Shown piece after piece: positions 9,173 through 18,294 of a stretch of DNA of 64,000 nt (positions are counted from its first letter, which is position 1; each line of letters opens with the position of its first letter). The stretch comes from Pseudomonadota bacterium. Lineage in GTDB: Bacteria; Pseudomonadota; Gammaproteobacteria; Burkholderiales; Burkholderiaceae_F. The notes under the pieces were generated by a model, which made no database searches, was not told the origin of the DNA, and saw only the letters and a list, made by a program, of their open reading frames with translations. A program made the position numbers and the translations under genes. Location of the stretch: the NCBI GenBank assembly GCA_029778535.1, contig JAKOQB010000055.1, positions 1 through 64,000 of the forward strand, in the 5' to 3' direction.

Positions 9173-9753
9173 CGCAGCGCCGCCGCGTCGAAGTCCGGAT
9201 TGATCAGCGCCATCAGCACGTGGTCGCGCCACGCGCCGTCGATGAACAGATAATCGCGCGCCACGCCGATGCGCTCGAAGCCCAGGCGCGCCAGCAGCCG
9301 TTCGCTGCGCGCGTTCTCGGACCGGAACGCGGCCTGGATCCGGTGCAGCTTGAAATCACGGAACATGAAAGTGATGCACGCGGCGAGCGCCTCGTGCATC
9401 AGCCCGCGGCCCTCGAACTCGCGATCGATCTGGTAGCCGAGCACGCACGACTGGAACGGCCCGCGGAAGATCTGCGAAAAGTTGGTACGCGCGATCAGCC
9501 GCGGCGCGGCGGCGGCGCGTTCCAGCACGACGAAGCGCGCGCTGCGCCCTTCGGCGAACTCGGCCTGCGCCTGTTCGAGCTGCGTCTCCCAGTACTCGAC
9601 AGTCTCGAGATCGGGCGACCGCGGCGGATCCCACGGCGCGAAGTGCGCGCGGTTGCGGGCGAAAAACGGCGGGTGCAGCGGTGCATGGCGCGGCGCGGCG
9701 ACCTCGATTCGCAGCCGCGCCGTGTCGAATCCGATCGAGAGCAGTTCGGACAT
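9169..9753 (-). CDS. GNAT N-acetyltransferase, RimJ/RimL-like
   Basis: A 194-aa acetyltransferase resembling RimJ/RimL enzymes that acetylate protein N-termini. Family features: [14 protein letters not shown] near the start, [19 protein letters not shown] (acetyl-CoA binding loop, variant of the Q/RxxGxG/A motif), and [28 protein letters not shown]. The ATG at 9753 is 122 bases from the divergent tctC start; a short TCCCAC-AGC-GTGGGA palindrome (9762-9776) lies between. The substrate is not predictable. Confidence 0.88.
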   Translation of the reverse strand: MSELLSIGFDTARLRIEVAAPRHAPLHPPFFARNRAHFAPWDPPRSPDLETVEYWETQLEQAQAEFAEGRSARFVVLERAAAAPRLIARTNFSQIFRGPFQSCVLGYQIDREFEGRGLMHEALAACITFMFRDFKLHRIQAAFRSENARSERLLARLGFERIGVARDYLFIDGAWRDHVLMALINPDFDAAALR

Positions 9754-9875
9754 GCGTTCATTCCCACAGCGTGGGACCCGCGCGCGCAGCCGCGAATGAT
9801 GCCAGTTGCAGCAGGATTCCGCGCCGTGCCGCTTTCCGGTCTAATGCGGCCCTCGTTCGCGCCCCGTCCGTCATC

Positions 9876-10865
9876 ATGCTTCGCCGCTCGCTTCTCGCCC
9901 TTGCCGCGCTGCTCGGCGCGACTGTGCCCGCTTCCGCCCAGACGCCGCCCTATCCGAACAAGCCGATCCGGCTGATCGTGCCGTATCCGCCGGGCGGACC
10001 GCTCGACACCGCGGCGCGCGCGCTGGCCGAGCGCGTGCGCGAATCGCTCGGCGTGGTCGTGGTCGAGAACCGTCCCGGCGCCGGCGGCAACATCGGCGTC
10101 GACCACGTCGCCAAGCAGCCGGCCGACGGCTACGCGCTCGTAATCGGCGCCGTGGCCACGCACGCGATCAATCCGTGGCTGTTCGCGAAGCTGCCGTACG
10201 ACCCGATCAAGGACTTCGCGCCGATCACGCTGATCGCGCACGTGCCGAACGTGCTGGTGATGACGCCCGAGACCGCAACGAAGTACGGGATCAAGTCGTT
10301 CGCCGACCTGGTCGCTTACGCGCGCGCACATCCCGGCCAGCTCAATTACGCGTCGGGCGGCAACGGCAGCGGCGGCCACATGGCGGGCGAGCTGCTGAAA
10401 TCGATGGGCCGCATCTACATCGTTCACATCCCGTACACGGGCGCCGCACCGGCGCAGCTCGGGTTGCTGGCCGGACAGACGGACCTGATGTTCGACAACC
10501 TCGCATCGGTCGCCACGCAGATCCGCGCCGGGAAGGTCAAGGCGTTTGCGGTCACTACGAAGACGCGCGCCGCCGCGCTGCCCGACGTACCGACGGTGGC
10601 CGAAGCGGGCGGCAAGGATTTCGCCGGATTCGATGTCAGCACGTGGTTCGGCGTGTTCGCGCCGGCGGGCACACCTGCGCCGATCGTCGAGCGGCTGAGC
10701 GACGAGTTCCGCAAGGCGCTCGCGAGCGGCGAGATGCGCGAGCGCCTCGCGCGCATGGGCGCGGAGCCCGCGCCGATGACGCCGGCCGAATTCGCGGCGT
10801 TCGTGCGCGCGGAGCTCGCGAAGTACGAAAAGGTGGTGAAGTTCTCGGGCGCGAAGGTCGACTGA
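9876..10865 (+). CDS. tctC: Bug-family tripartite tricarboxylate transporter receptor TctC
   Basis: Periplasmic substrate-binding protein (329 aa) of a tripartite tricarboxylate transporter. The start at 9876 gives a classic signal peptide, MLRRSLLALAALLGATVPASA-QT, then the Bug signature YPNKPIRLIVPYPPGGPLD and VVENRPGAGGNIG. The HIPYTGAAPAQ and PDVPTVAEAG motifs also match the family. It is followed by tctB and tctA in the same direction, so here the receptor is cognate to a full transporter rather than an orphan. Ligands of this family are small carboxylates; the specific one is unknown. Confidence 0.94.
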   Translation: MLRRSLLALAALLGATVPASAQTPPYPNKPIRLIVPYPPGGPLDTAARALAERVRESLGVVVVENRPGAGGNIGVDHVAKQPADGYALVIGAVATHAINPWLFAKLPYDPIKDFAPITLIAHVPNVLVMTPETATKYGIKSFADLVAYARAHPGQLNYASGGNGSGGHMAGELLKSMGRIYIVHIPYTGAAPAQLGLLAGQTDLMFDNLASVATQIRAGKVKAFAVTTKTRAAALPDVPTVAEAGGKDFAGFDVSTWFGVFAPAGTPAPIVERLSDEFRKALASGEMRERLARMGAEPAPMTPAEFAAFVRAELAKYEKVVKFSGAKVD

Positions 10866-10957
10866 AGAATTCAGAATCGACGCGCGTTGCAGGTCCTAGA
10901 ATCGCCGCGCGACACAACGACGCGGCAGCCGACAAGCCGCGCAATCAAGGAGGACTC

Positions 10958-11419
10958 TTGAAGATCAGGAACGAAAAGGACTTCTGGTCCGGCGTGATGT
11001 TCGTCGCGTTCGGGCTGTTCTTCGCGCTGTTCGCGCAGAAGTACGACTTCGGCACCGCGCAGAGAATGGGGCCGGCGTACTTCCCGACCGTGCTCGGCGG
11101 GCTGCTGGCCTTCATCGGCTTCGTGGTCGCGCTGACCGGACTCGGCCGCGAGTCGTCCGACGGCAAGGTAGAGAAGTTTCACTTCTACGAGCTGGCCTGG
11201 GTGCTGGGCGCGGTGGTCGTGTTCGGCCTGCTGCTGCGGCCCGCAGGCGTGCTGATCGCGATGTTCGCGCTGGTCGGCATCTCCAGCTACGCCAGCCACG
11301 AGTTCCACTGGAAGGAGGCTGTCGCGCTGTCGATCGTGATGGCGATCATCACCTGGGTCGTGTTCATCTACGGCCTGAAGCTCACGATCCCGGTGCTGCC
11401 GGCGTTCCTCGAGAAATAA
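10958..11419 (+). CDS. tctB: tripartite tricarboxylate transporter small membrane subunit TctB
   Basis: Small integral membrane subunit (153 aa) with four predicted helices. The start is taken as TTG at 10958 because a near-perfect AAGGAGG site (10947-10953) lies just upstream; an ATG at 10997 would cut into the first helix. The frame reads KIRNEKDFWSGVMFVAFGLF, then GTAQRMGPAYFPTVLGGLLA, which is the TctB signature. It is 9 bases before tctA. Use of TTG may keep expression below that of tctA. Confidence 0.9.
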   Translation: MKIRNEKDFWSGVMFVAFGLFFALFAQKYDFGTAQRMGPAYFPTVLGGLLAFIGFVVALTGLGRESSDGKVEKFHFYELAWVLGAVVVFGLLLRPAGVLIAMFALVGISSYASHEFHWKEAVALSIVMAIITWVVFIYGLKLTIPVLPAFLEK

Positions 11420-11428
11420 GCGGAGGCG

Positions 11429-12943
11429 ATGATGGACCTGCTGAACAACCTCGCCATCGGCTTCGCGACCGCGCTGACCTTTCAGAACCTTTTCTACGCG
11501 TTCGCCGGCTGCCTGATCGGAACGCTGATCGGCGTGCTGCCCGGCATCGGCCCGGTGGCCACGCTGGCGATGCTGCTGCCGACCACCTATGCGCTGGAGC
11601 CGACCTCGGCGCTGATCATGCTGGCCGGCATCTACTACGGCGCGCAGTACGGCGGCTCGACCACCGCGATCCTGGTCAACCTGCCGGGCGAATCATCGTC
11701 GGTGGTCACCTGCCTCGACGGCTACCAGATGGCGCGCAAAGGGCGAGCGGGCGCCGCGCTCGGCGTGGCGGCGATCGGCTCGTTCATCGCCGGATCGTTC
11801 GCCACCGTGCTGGTGGCCGCGTTCGCGCCGCCGCTGACCGAACTCGCGTTCAAGTTCGGCCCGGCCGAATACTTCTCGCTGATGGTGCTGGGCCTGATCG
11901 GCGCGGTCGTGCTCGCGTCCGGTTCGCTGATCAAGGCGATCGGCATGATCGTGCTCGGGCTGCTGCTCGGCATCGTCGGCACCGACGTGAACTCAGGGGT
12001 GGCGCGCTTTTCCTTCGACGTGCCGGAACTGACCGACGGCATCGGCTTCGTCGCGGTGGCGATGGGAGTCTTCGGCTTCGCCGAGATCATCGCCAACGTG
12101 GAGAGGAAGGAGCATCGCGAGGTCTTCACCAGCAAGGTCGGCTCGCTGTTGCCCAACGGCAAGGAATTCCTCGAAGCCACGCCCGCGATCGTGCGCGGCA
12201 CGCTGCTCGGGTCGATCCTCGGCATCCTGCCCGGCGGCGGCGCGCTGCTGGCGTCCTTTGCCGCATACACGGTGGAAAAGAAACTCGGCGGCGCGAAGGC
12301 CGATCCGCCGTTCGGACAGGGCAACATCCGCGGCGTGGCCGGCCCCGAGTCGGCCAACAACTCCGGCGCGCAGACCTCGTTCATCCCGATGCTGACACTC
12401 GGCATCCCACCCAATGCGGTGATGGCGCTGATGATCGGCGCGATGACGATCCACAACATCCAGCCCGGCCCGCAGGTGATGACCAGCAACCCGTCGCTGT
12501 TCTGGGGCCTGATCGCGTCGATGTGGATCGGCAACCTGATGCTGGTGATCCTGAACCTGCCGCTGATCGGCATCTGGGTGCAGTTGCTGAAGGTGCCGTA
12601 TCGACTGCTCTACCCGGCGATCCTCGCCTTCTGCTGCATCGGCGTCTATTCGATCAACAACACGACGTTCGACGTATATGTGACCGTCGTGTTCGGCGTG
12701 CTCGGCTACGTGTTCTACAAGCTCAAATGCGAGCCGGCGCCGCTGATCCTCGGCTTCATCCTCGGCCCGATGATGGAAGAGAACCTGAGGCGCGCGATGC
12801 TGCTGTCGCGCGGCGACCCGATGACCTTCGTCACCCGCCCGCTGTCGCTCGGGCTGCTGCTGGCGGCGCTGGCGCTGCTCGTGATCGTCACGCTGCCGGC
12901 GATCAAGTCCAAACGCGAAGAAGCGTTCCAGGAAGCGGATTGA
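11429..12943 (+). CDS. tctA: tripartite tricarboxylate transporter large membrane subunit TctA
   Basis: Large permease subunit (504 aa, about 12 helices) of the TctABC system, using a cation gradient to import the carboxylate bound by TctC. Family motifs are conserved: GTLIGVLPGIGPVATLAMLLP, YYGAQYGGSTTAILVNLPGE, GTLLGSILGILPGGGALLAS and GPESANNSGAQTSFIPMLTLG. Two ATGs are adjacent (11429 and 11432); GCGGAGGCG upstream can serve either. The stop is followed after 7 bases by a heptamer-repeat hairpin array that may end the transcript. Confidence 0.96.
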   Translation: MMDLLNNLAIGFATALTFQNLFYAFAGCLIGTLIGVLPGIGPVATLAMLLPTTYALEPTSALIMLAGIYYGAQYGGSTTAILVNLPGESSSVVTCLDGYQMARKGRAGAALGVAAIGSFIAGSFATVLVAAFAPPLTELAFKFGPAEYFSLMVLGLIGAVVLASGSLIKAIGMIVLGLLLGIVGTDVNSGVARFSFDVPELTDGIGFVAVAMGVFGFAEIIANVERKEHREVFTSKVGSLLPNGKEFLEATPAIVRGTLLGSILGILPGGGALLASFAAYTVEKKLGGAKADPPFGQGNIRGVAGPESANNSGAQTSFIPMLTLGIPPNAVMALMIGAMTIHNIQPGPQVMTSNPSLFWGLIASMWIGNLMLVILNLPLIGIWVQLLKVPYRLLYPAILAFCCIGVYSINNTTFDVYVTVVFGVLGYVFYKLKCEPAPLILGFILGPMMEENLRRAMLLSRGDPMTFVTRPLSLGLLLAALALLVIVTLPAIKSKREEAFQEAD

Positions 12944-12950
12944 AGTGCCT

Positions 12951-13024
12951 GTGATCTGTGATCCGTGATCCGTGATCCGATCCCCGCGCGCTGCGATCCA
13001 ACGGATCACAGATCACGGATCACG
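12951..13024. repeat. Heptamer repeat array A (GTGATCC/GGATCAC, inverted arms)
   Basis: The left arm holds four GTGATCY heptamers in tandem (12951-12978); the right arm holds the complementary GGATCAC units (13002-13024). Together they can fold into a long hairpin with a roughly 20-base loop. The array fills the gap between tctA and the convergent small ORF (stop side at 13031). It is one of three such arrays in the window. Confidence 0.9.
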
Positions 13025-13030
13025 AGCCTC

Positions 13031-13207
13031 TCAGTTCACCCGCGTCGCCGACGGCGCCATCACGACCATGGGCTCGAGCGTGACGACCGGACTCGGCGCG
13101 GCGCTGCCGGACGCCATGCCGGCGACGGTCGCGCCGAGCACGCCGGCGCTCATCAGCAGCGCGAAGACGATTCCTGCGATTCGGGTCCTGATGGGCGTCG
13201 GTTTCAT
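13031..13207 (-). CDS. small exported hypothetical protein (58 aa)
   Basis: ATG at 13207 behind an AAGGA site (13216-13220) gives a 58-aa product. A charged start (MKPTPIRTRIAG) is followed by a hydrophobic stretch (IVFALLMSAGVLGATVAGMASG) and a polar tail with VVTLEPMVVMAPSATRVN. It looks like a secreted or membrane-anchored small protein of a kind common in Burkholderiales; the LEPMVVMA tail resembles the (L/V)P-x-V-x-V-x-(A/G) end of those proteins. No function is known. A longer upstream frame is not favoured because of the clear ribosome site here. Confidence 0.6.
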   Translation of the reverse strand: MKPTPIRTRIAGIVFALLMSAGVLGATVAGMASGSAAPSPVVTLEPMVVMAPSATRVN

Positions 13208-13439
13208 GGTTGGATCCTTCGAGTTCGGTCCGGCAGCCGCTGCCGCGCTGGAGCAAACTGTAGGCAGCCACCGCGCGCGCCGCGAGCGGATTGCGATGAA
13301 GCGCGTGAATCGCGCCATGAAGCGCAAACGCCGTTTCGCGCCGGCGCTGGCAGAATTGGCGACTCGTTCCCGCCTTTCGACGTTTCGTCGTGCGTAGCCG
13401 CCATTCATTCCCGTTTTGCGCCGCCGGCGCCGCAGCGTC

Positions 13440-14043
13440 GTGATCGCGCTGTTCTTTGAAGTCACGCCTCGGCCCGGCGCGCTGGACGAGTACCTCTCGA
13501 TCGCCGCGCGGCTGCGGCCGGCGCTCGACGCGCTCGGCGGGTGCCTGTTCCTCGACCGCTTCCGCAGCCTCGCGCGCGCGGGAACGATCCTGTCGTACCA
13601 GATCTGGCGCGACGAGGCGGCGCTGACGCGCTGGCGCGTCGATGCCCAGCACCACAAGGCGCAGACGCTCGGCCGCAGTCGCGTGTTCTCGAACTACCGG
13701 CTGCGCATCGCGCAGGTCGTGCGCGAGGGAAGCGCACGGTGCGCCGCCGTGGCGGCCGCAGCGGCTCACCGCGTACAACGATCCGGCCGCGCGCGCGCCG
13801 CGCTATGTGGCGATCGCCGCATCGAAGTCGGCGGCATTACCGGGGGCGGCCGAGTCGTTCGAAAGCATCTACCGCCCGGGCGAGTTCGCGCACCTCTTCG
13901 AGATCGCCTCGGCGGATGCGCTGACGCTGGCGCAGCTCGGCGCCGCGCAGCGACTGCGCGTCGGCGAGATCGAGCGCGACTACGGCATGCACGAGCGCGC
14001 CGAGGCGCCGCAGTTCTATCCACCGATGCAGAGGGTTTCGTGA
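13440..14043 (+). pseudogene. antibiotic biosynthesis monooxygenase-like gene, frameshifted
   Basis: The 5' part (GTG at 13440) encodes an ABM/NIPSNAP-like dimeric alpha-beta barrel: IALFFEVTPRPGALDEYLS, GGCLFLDRFRS, LSYQIWRDEAALTRWRVD, then FSNYRLRIAQVVRE. The natural continuation (APPWRPQRLTAYNDPA... ESIYRPGEFAHLFEIAS... VGEIERDYGMHERAEAP) lies in the next frame, ending at 14043. Reading shifts by one base near 13727-13735, where a GGG run (GAGGGAAG) could hold one extra G. It is a recent frameshift or a sequencing error. The stop overlaps the GTG of the next gene (GTGA), so coupling was ancestral. Confidence 0.75.
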
Positions 14044-15695
14044 AGCAGTTCGACTGGACCAATCCGTATCCGACCGTGCGCACGCCGGTGTTCGCGCGCA
14101 ACATCGTGTCGACCTCGCAACCGCTGGCGGCGCAGGCGGGCCTGCGCACGCTGCAGCACGGCGGCAATGCGGTCGACGCGGCGATCGCCGCCGCCGCGGT
14201 GATCACGATGACCGAGCCGTGCAGCAACGGGCTGGGTTCGGACAACTTCGCGATCGTGTGGGACCCGGCGTCGAGAAGACTGCACGGCTTGAACTCGAGC
14301 GGCATCGCGCCGGCCGCGTGGACGCCCGACTACTTCCGCCGCAAGTACGGCGACGACCTGGCGAAGAACCGCCCGCTGCGCGGCTGGGATACGGTGACGA
14401 TTCCCGGCGCGGTCGCCGGCTGGTCGCTGCTGCACGGCCGCTTCGGAAGGCTGCCGTTCGCCGACTTGCTGGCGCCCGCGATCGAGTACGCGGAGCGCGG
14501 CTTCGCGGTGAGCCCGATCGTGCAGGACAAGTGGCAGCGCGCGGCATCGATCCTCGAACCCTACCCCGGCTTCTCCGCGCACTTTCTGCCGCGCGGCCGC
14601 GCGCCGCACATCGGCGAGCACTTCGTGCTGCAGGGTGCGGCGCGCACGCTGAAGCTCGTCGCCGAAACCAGGGGCGAGGCGTTCTACCGCGGCGAGATCG
14701 CCGCCGCGATCGCCAGGTACGCGCGCGAGACGGGCGGCGCGCACACCGAAGCAGATTTCGCGGCGTACTGGGACTTCGTGCAGAGCAATGGCTGGGTCGG
14801 CACGGTGAGCCAGTCGATCGCGGGCCACGACGTGCACGAGATCCCGCCCAACGGCCAGGGCATCGCCGCGCTGATCTGCCTCGGGATCCTCAAGCACACG
14901 CCGCTGGCGCAGCAGGCGCTCGACCGCGGCCGCTTCGATTCGGCCGACGTGCAGCACGTGCTGATCGAGGCGATGAAGCTCGCGTTCGCCGACGTGTACG
15001 CCTACGTCGCCGATCCGCGCGCGATGCGGGTGACGCCGGCGCAGATGCTCGACCCCGCGTACCTCGCGCAGCGCGCCGCGCTGATCGATCCGAAGCGCGC
15101 GCAGGCATTCGACGCCGGCGCGCTGCCGACCGGCGGAACGATCTATCTGTCGGCCGCCGACGCCAGCGGCATGATGATCTCTTTCATCCAGTCCAATTAC
15201 ATGGGCTTCGGCTCCGGGGTGGTCGTGCCCGGTTACGGCATCTCGCTGCAGAACCGCGGCCACGGTTTCTCGCTCGATCCCGCGCACGCCAATTGCGTGG
15301 CGCCCGGCAAGCGGCCGTTCCACACGATCATCCCGGGCTTCCTGATGAGGAAAGGCGAGCCGCAGATGAGCTTCGGGGTGATGGGCGGCAACATCCAGCC
15401 GCAGGGCCACGTGCAGACGCTGACGCGCATCCTGCTCGCCAACCAGCAGCCGCAGGCCGCGTGCGACGCGCCGCGCTGGAAGTGGGAGTCGGGGCTGAAG
15501 ATCGATGTCGAACACACGATGCCGCCGGCGGTGCGCGACGAACTGGCTCGGCGCGGCCACCAGATCGCGGATCTCGCCGACAGCTACATGGATTTCGGCA
15601 GCGGCCAGTTCATCTGGTGCCTCGGCGATCCCGCGGTCGACGGCTTTGTCGCCGCCAGCGATTCGCGCCGCGACGGGCAGGCGGTGGGGTACTGA
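14040..15695 (+). CDS. gamma-glutamyltransferase family protein
   Basis: Ntn-hydrolase of the gamma-glutamyltranspeptidase superfamily (551 aa). The start GTG at 14040 (KQFDWTNPYPTVRTPVFARN) overlaps the upstream monooxygenase stop. Features: GLRTLQHGGNAVDAAIAAAA near the N-terminus, and PTGGTIYLSAADASGMMISF, where the Thr at the start of the small-subunit-like region is the expected self-cleavage nucleophile. A GFGSGVVVPGYGISLQNRG block and GKRPFHTIIPGFL follow, as in family members. No signal peptide is seen, so unlike classical GGT it is probably cytosolic. It could be a glutathione- or acylase-type hydrolase. Confidence 0.9.
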   Translation: MKQFDWTNPYPTVRTPVFARNIVSTSQPLAAQAGLRTLQHGGNAVDAAIAAAAVITMTEPCSNGLGSDNFAIVWDPASRRLHGLNSSGIAPAAWTPDYFRRKYGDDLAKNRPLRGWDTVTIPGAVAGWSLLHGRFGRLPFADLLAPAIEYAERGFAVSPIVQDKWQRAASILEPYPGFSAHFLPRGRAPHIGEHFVLQGAARTLKLVAETRGEAFYRGEIAAAIARYARETGGAHTEADFAAYWDFVQSNGWVGTVSQSIAGHDVHEIPPNGQGIAALICLGILKHTPLAQQALDRGRFDSADVQHVLIEAMKLAFADVYAYVADPRAMRVTPAQMLDPAYLAQRAALIDPKRAQAFDAGALPTGGTIYLSAADASGMMISFIQSNYMGFGSGVVVPGYGISLQNRGHGFSLDPAHANCVAPGKRPFHTIIPGFLMRKGEPQMSFGVMGGNIQPQGHVQTLTRILLANQQPQAACDAPRWKWESGLKIDVEHTMPPAVRDELARRGHQIADLADSYMDFGSGQFIWCLGDPAVDGFVAASDSRRDGQAVGY

Positions 15696-15708
15696 AGCAG
15701 GCGCCGCC

Positions 15709-16467
15709 ATGCCGCGAGCGATCGATGTGGTCGATGAACTGAAGCGCGAGCTGAAGGCGCGCGGGCTGACGTACGCCGACATCGCGCGCCGCATCGGCAT
15801 GTCCGAGGCGAGCGTGAAGCGGATGTTCTCCGAGCGCAATCTCACGCTGGCGCGGCTGGACGAGATCCTGGCCGCGGCCGGCATCGACTTCACCGAAGTG
15901 GCGCGCGGCATCGACCGCGAGCAGCACCTGATCTCGCAGCTGACCGACGCGCAGGAGCGCGAGATCGTCGAGAGTCCTTCGCTGTTCGCGGTCGCCGTGG
16001 GTGCCCTGAACCTGCTGTCGTTCGACGACATGCTCGCCGCCTACGAGCTGACGGCGGCGGAGCTTGTCGGCGAGTTGGCCAGGCTCGACCGCATGGGCCT
16101 GATCGAACTGCTGCCGAACAACCGCTTCCGGCTGCGCGTCGCGCGCACGTTCGCATGGATTCCGAACGGGCCGATCATGACCGCGTTCAAGAACAATGCG
16201 CACGACTTCTTCGCGTCCAGCTTCGCCGGCGACGACGAGCTGATGATGCTGCTGAACGCGCGGCTGTCGCGCACCTCCGGCGCGGCGCTTCTCGACAAGC
16301 TCCGGCGCGTGGCGCGCGAGTTCTCCGAGCAGCACATCGATGATGCGCGCCTTCCCGCGCAGCAGCGCCCGCCGATCAGCCTGCTGCTTGCGTGCCGGCC
16401 GTGGCAGCCGCCGGCGATCCGCGCGCTGGCGCGCAGGCCGCCGCCGTCGCGCGTCGTGCGCCGTTGA
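15709..16467 (+). CDS. XRE-type helix-turn-helix transcriptional regulator
   Basis: A 252-aa regulator. An N-terminal helix-turn-helix is clear at about residues 18-45 (LTYADIARRIGMSEASVKRM, then LARLDEILAAAGI). The remainder is helical, with ELVGELARLDRMGLIELLPN resembling a winged turn. ATG 15709 lies 13 bases after the gamma-glutamyltransferase stop, and the Gdx exporter gene begins 15 bases after its end, so it may regulate either neighbour. The ligand is unknown. The C-terminal 20 residues are basic and Pro-rich (RALARRPPPSRVVRR). Confidence 0.85.
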   Translation: MPRAIDVVDELKRELKARGLTYADIARRIGMSEASVKRMFSERNLTLARLDEILAAAGIDFTEVARGIDREQHLISQLTDAQEREIVESPSLFAVAVGALNLLSFDDMLAAYELTAAELVGELARLDRMGLIELLPNNRFRLRVARTFAWIPNGPIMTAFKNNAHDFFASSFAGDDELMMLLNARLSRTSGAALLDKLRRVAREFSEQHIDDARLPAQQRPPISLLLACRPWQPPAIRALARRPPPSRVVRR

Positions 16468-16482
16468 CGACGGAGGTCGACG

Positions 16483-16803
16483 ATGGCGTGGACGCTGCTC
16501 GTGATCGCCGGCCTGTTCGAGGTCGGCTGGGCGATCGGGCTCAAGTACACCGACGGCTTCGCCCGCTTCTGGCCCAGCGTGGGGACGATCGTCGCGATGG
16601 TCATGAGCGTGTGTCTGCTGGCGCTGGCGATGAAGTTGCTGCCGGTCGGCACCGCCTACAGCGTATGGGCCGGCATCGGCGCGATCGGCACCGTGATCCT
16701 CGGCATCGTGCTGTTCGAAGAGCCGGCCGGCGCGCTGCGGCTGGCCGGTGTCGGGCTGATCGTCGCCGGCATCGTCGGACTGAAGCTCGCCACGCCCGGT
16801 TGA
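16483..16803 (+). CDS. gdx: SMR-family guanidinium/quaternary ammonium exporter (Gdx/SugE type)
   Basis: Four-helix small multidrug resistance exporter (106 aa). The essential Glu is E13 in [18 protein letters not shown], and the GLKYTDGF sequence after helix 1 is diagnostic of the SugE/Gdx subtype rather than EmrE. The rest, [20 protein letters not shown] and GIVLFEEP, is standard. Members of this subtype export guanidinium. Only 15 bases separate it from the XRE gene, leaving no space for a guanidine riboswitch, so expression probably depends on the regulator gene's promoter. Confidence 0.93.
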   Translation: MAWTLLVIAGLFEVGWAIGLKYTDGFARFWPSVGTIVAMVMSVCLLALAMKLLPVGTAYSVWAGIGAIGTVILGIVLFEEPAGALRLAGVGLIVAGIVGLKLATPG

Positions 16804-16906
16804 GCGGCGCCGGACGACGCTCCCGCGATCCGGCGACGCGCGCCGGCGGCGGGCGCGGGCACTTTGGCCGTTGCCCAACGCTCAAACGCGGGGAAAGGAG
16901 CGGATC

Positions 16907-17467
16907 ATGATCAAGGTCGCCATCATCGTCGGCAGCACGCGGCCGGGCCGCAAGGCGGACGCAGTCGCACGCTGGGTGCTGGGCATCGCGGGCAAGCGCG
17001 GCGACGCGCAGTTCGAGCTCGTCGACCTCAAGGACTACAACCTGCCGCTGCTCGACGAGGCGGTGCCGCCGTCGCGCGGCCAGTACACCCAGCCGCACAC
17101 CAAGGCGTGGGCGGCGAAGATCGCATCGTTCGACGCCTTCGTGTTCGTGACGCCCGAATACAACCACGGCATTCCCGGCGCGCTGAAGAACGCGATCGAC
17201 TTCCTGTTCAAGGAATGGAACAACAAGGCCGCCGGCTTCGTCAGCTACGGCAGCGCCGCCGGCGTGCGCGCGGTCGAGCAGTTGCGGCTGGTGATGGGCG
17301 AACTGATGGTCGCCGACGTGCGCTCGCAGGTGATGCTGTCGCTGTTCACCGACTTCGAGAACTTCACGACCTTCAAGCCGGCGCCGCAGCACGAAGCCGC
17401 CGTCACCGCGATGCTCGACCAGCTCGTCGCGTGGGGCGGCGCGCTGAAGCCGCTGCGCGGCGCCTGA
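16907..17467 (+). CDS. NADPH-dependent FMN reductase
   Basis: Flavodoxin-fold FMN reductase (186 aa). The start ATG 16907 is preceded by a strong AAAGGAG (16894-16900) and yields MIKVAIIVGSTRPGRKAD, the FMN-phosphate loop. FVFVTPEYNHGIPGALKNAI is the PEYN flavin-contact motif. It may reduce quinones or azo compounds as relatives do. It stands 103 bases from the exporter gene, and its stop is only six bases from the convergent DUF1223 stop. Confidence 0.93.
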   Translation: MIKVAIIVGSTRPGRKADAVARWVLGIAGKRGDAQFELVDLKDYNLPLLDEAVPPSRGQYTQPHTKAWAAKIASFDAFVFVTPEYNHGIPGALKNAIDFLFKEWNNKAAGFVSYGSAAGVRAVEQLRLVMGELMVADVRSQVMLSLFTDFENFTTFKPAPQHEAAVTAMLDQLVAWGGALKPLRGA

Positions 17468-17473
17468 GCGCCG

Positions 17474-18199
17474 CTACTTCGCGCAGCTCGCCAGCGGCAG
17501 CGCGACCGTCTGCAGAAGCTGGCCGCGCGCGGCGTCCTGCACCAGCGCCACCACGCTGAGCCGATCCGCCGGCACGTCCGGCGCCGGCCAGCGTTGCACG
17601 ATCGCGGATCCCGGCGGCAGCGGCGCGCTCCATTGCGTGACCACGTGGTCGTTGGTCAGCGTCTCGCCGCGGTTCTCCCCGGCGCCGACGTGGGTGACGT
17701 TGCCGCCCTGTACCAGCGCGAGCAACGCCTGCGGCTGTTTCGCATCGGCCGCCGCGATCTTCGCATGCACCTCGATCTGGCCGTGGTCGATGCGTGCCGC
17801 CAGTTCGATCCTCGCCCGCGCCGGCTGCGCGTTGATCGCGGCGACCGCGGCGTCGAAGCCGCGCGCGTCGTACCAGCGCGGCGTTTCGCGCCCCTGCACG
17901 AACACGCCCGGCGTGTACACGGTGCGGTTGCCGTTCAGATCCGCCAGCCAGCGCTGGCGCTCGTTGAATTCGCGCCGGGCGAACGGATCCTTCCAGCCGA
18001 TGTAGTCCCAGTAGCCGACGTGCAGCGCCAGCGGAACGATGTGGTCGGACGGCTGCAGCTTCGACAGCCATCGGTCCGCCGGCGGGCAGCTCGAGCAGCC
18101 CTGCGACGTATACAGCTCGACCAGCGCGACCGTGTGCGCCGGGCTCGTCACGGTGCAGGCCGCAGCGGCCGCGGCGGCGAGGAACAGCGAAAACGACAT
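17474..18199 (-). CDS. DUF1223 thioredoxin-like exported protein
   Basis: A 241-aa protein of the DUF1223 family with a thioredoxin-like fold. ATG 18199 has an AGGAGAA site upstream and opens with MSFSLFLAAAAAAACTV, a short signal-like segment. The key motif is VELYTSQGCSSCPPADRWL, with CSSC as the presumed redox pair. LHVGYWDYIGWKDPFARREF and VYTPGVFVQG are also family blocks. Its function is not established; periplasmic thiol-disulfide chemistry is inferred. It is divergent from the dehydrogenase gene, with 95 bases between them. Confidence 0.9.
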   Translation of the reverse strand: MSFSLFLAAAAAAACTVTSPAHTVALVELYTSQGCSSCPPADRWLSKLQPSDHIVPLALHVGYWDYIGWKDPFARREFNERQRWLADLNGNRTVYTPGVFVQGRETPRWYDARGFDAAVAAINAQPARARIELAARIDHGQIEVHAKIAAADAKQPQALLALVQGGNVTHVGAGENRGETLTNDHVVTQWSAPLPPGSAIVQRWPAPDVPADRLSVVALVQDAARGQLLQTVALPLASCAK

Positions 18200-18294
18200 C
18201 GGGTTCTCCTGAGAGTCCGCGTGCTTGGTCGGCGCGGCGCCGGCCGTCTTACAGAGGGTGTATCGTCCGCGCGTCTTTTTTCGCAGGGCCAACG

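Noticed and set aside
12951..13024. CRISPR-like repeats
   Set aside because: The units are 7 bases with no unique spacers of constant length, arms are inverted, and no cas gene is present.
13416..15695. A single 759-codon monooxygenase/gamma-glutamyltransferase fusion
   Set aside because: The middle of that frame is low-complexity Ala/Arg, while the true monooxygenase continuation is in the next frame and ends at the GTG of the transferase.
16468..16482. Guanidine riboswitch before gdx
   Set aside because: The gap is too short and no paired stems are visible.
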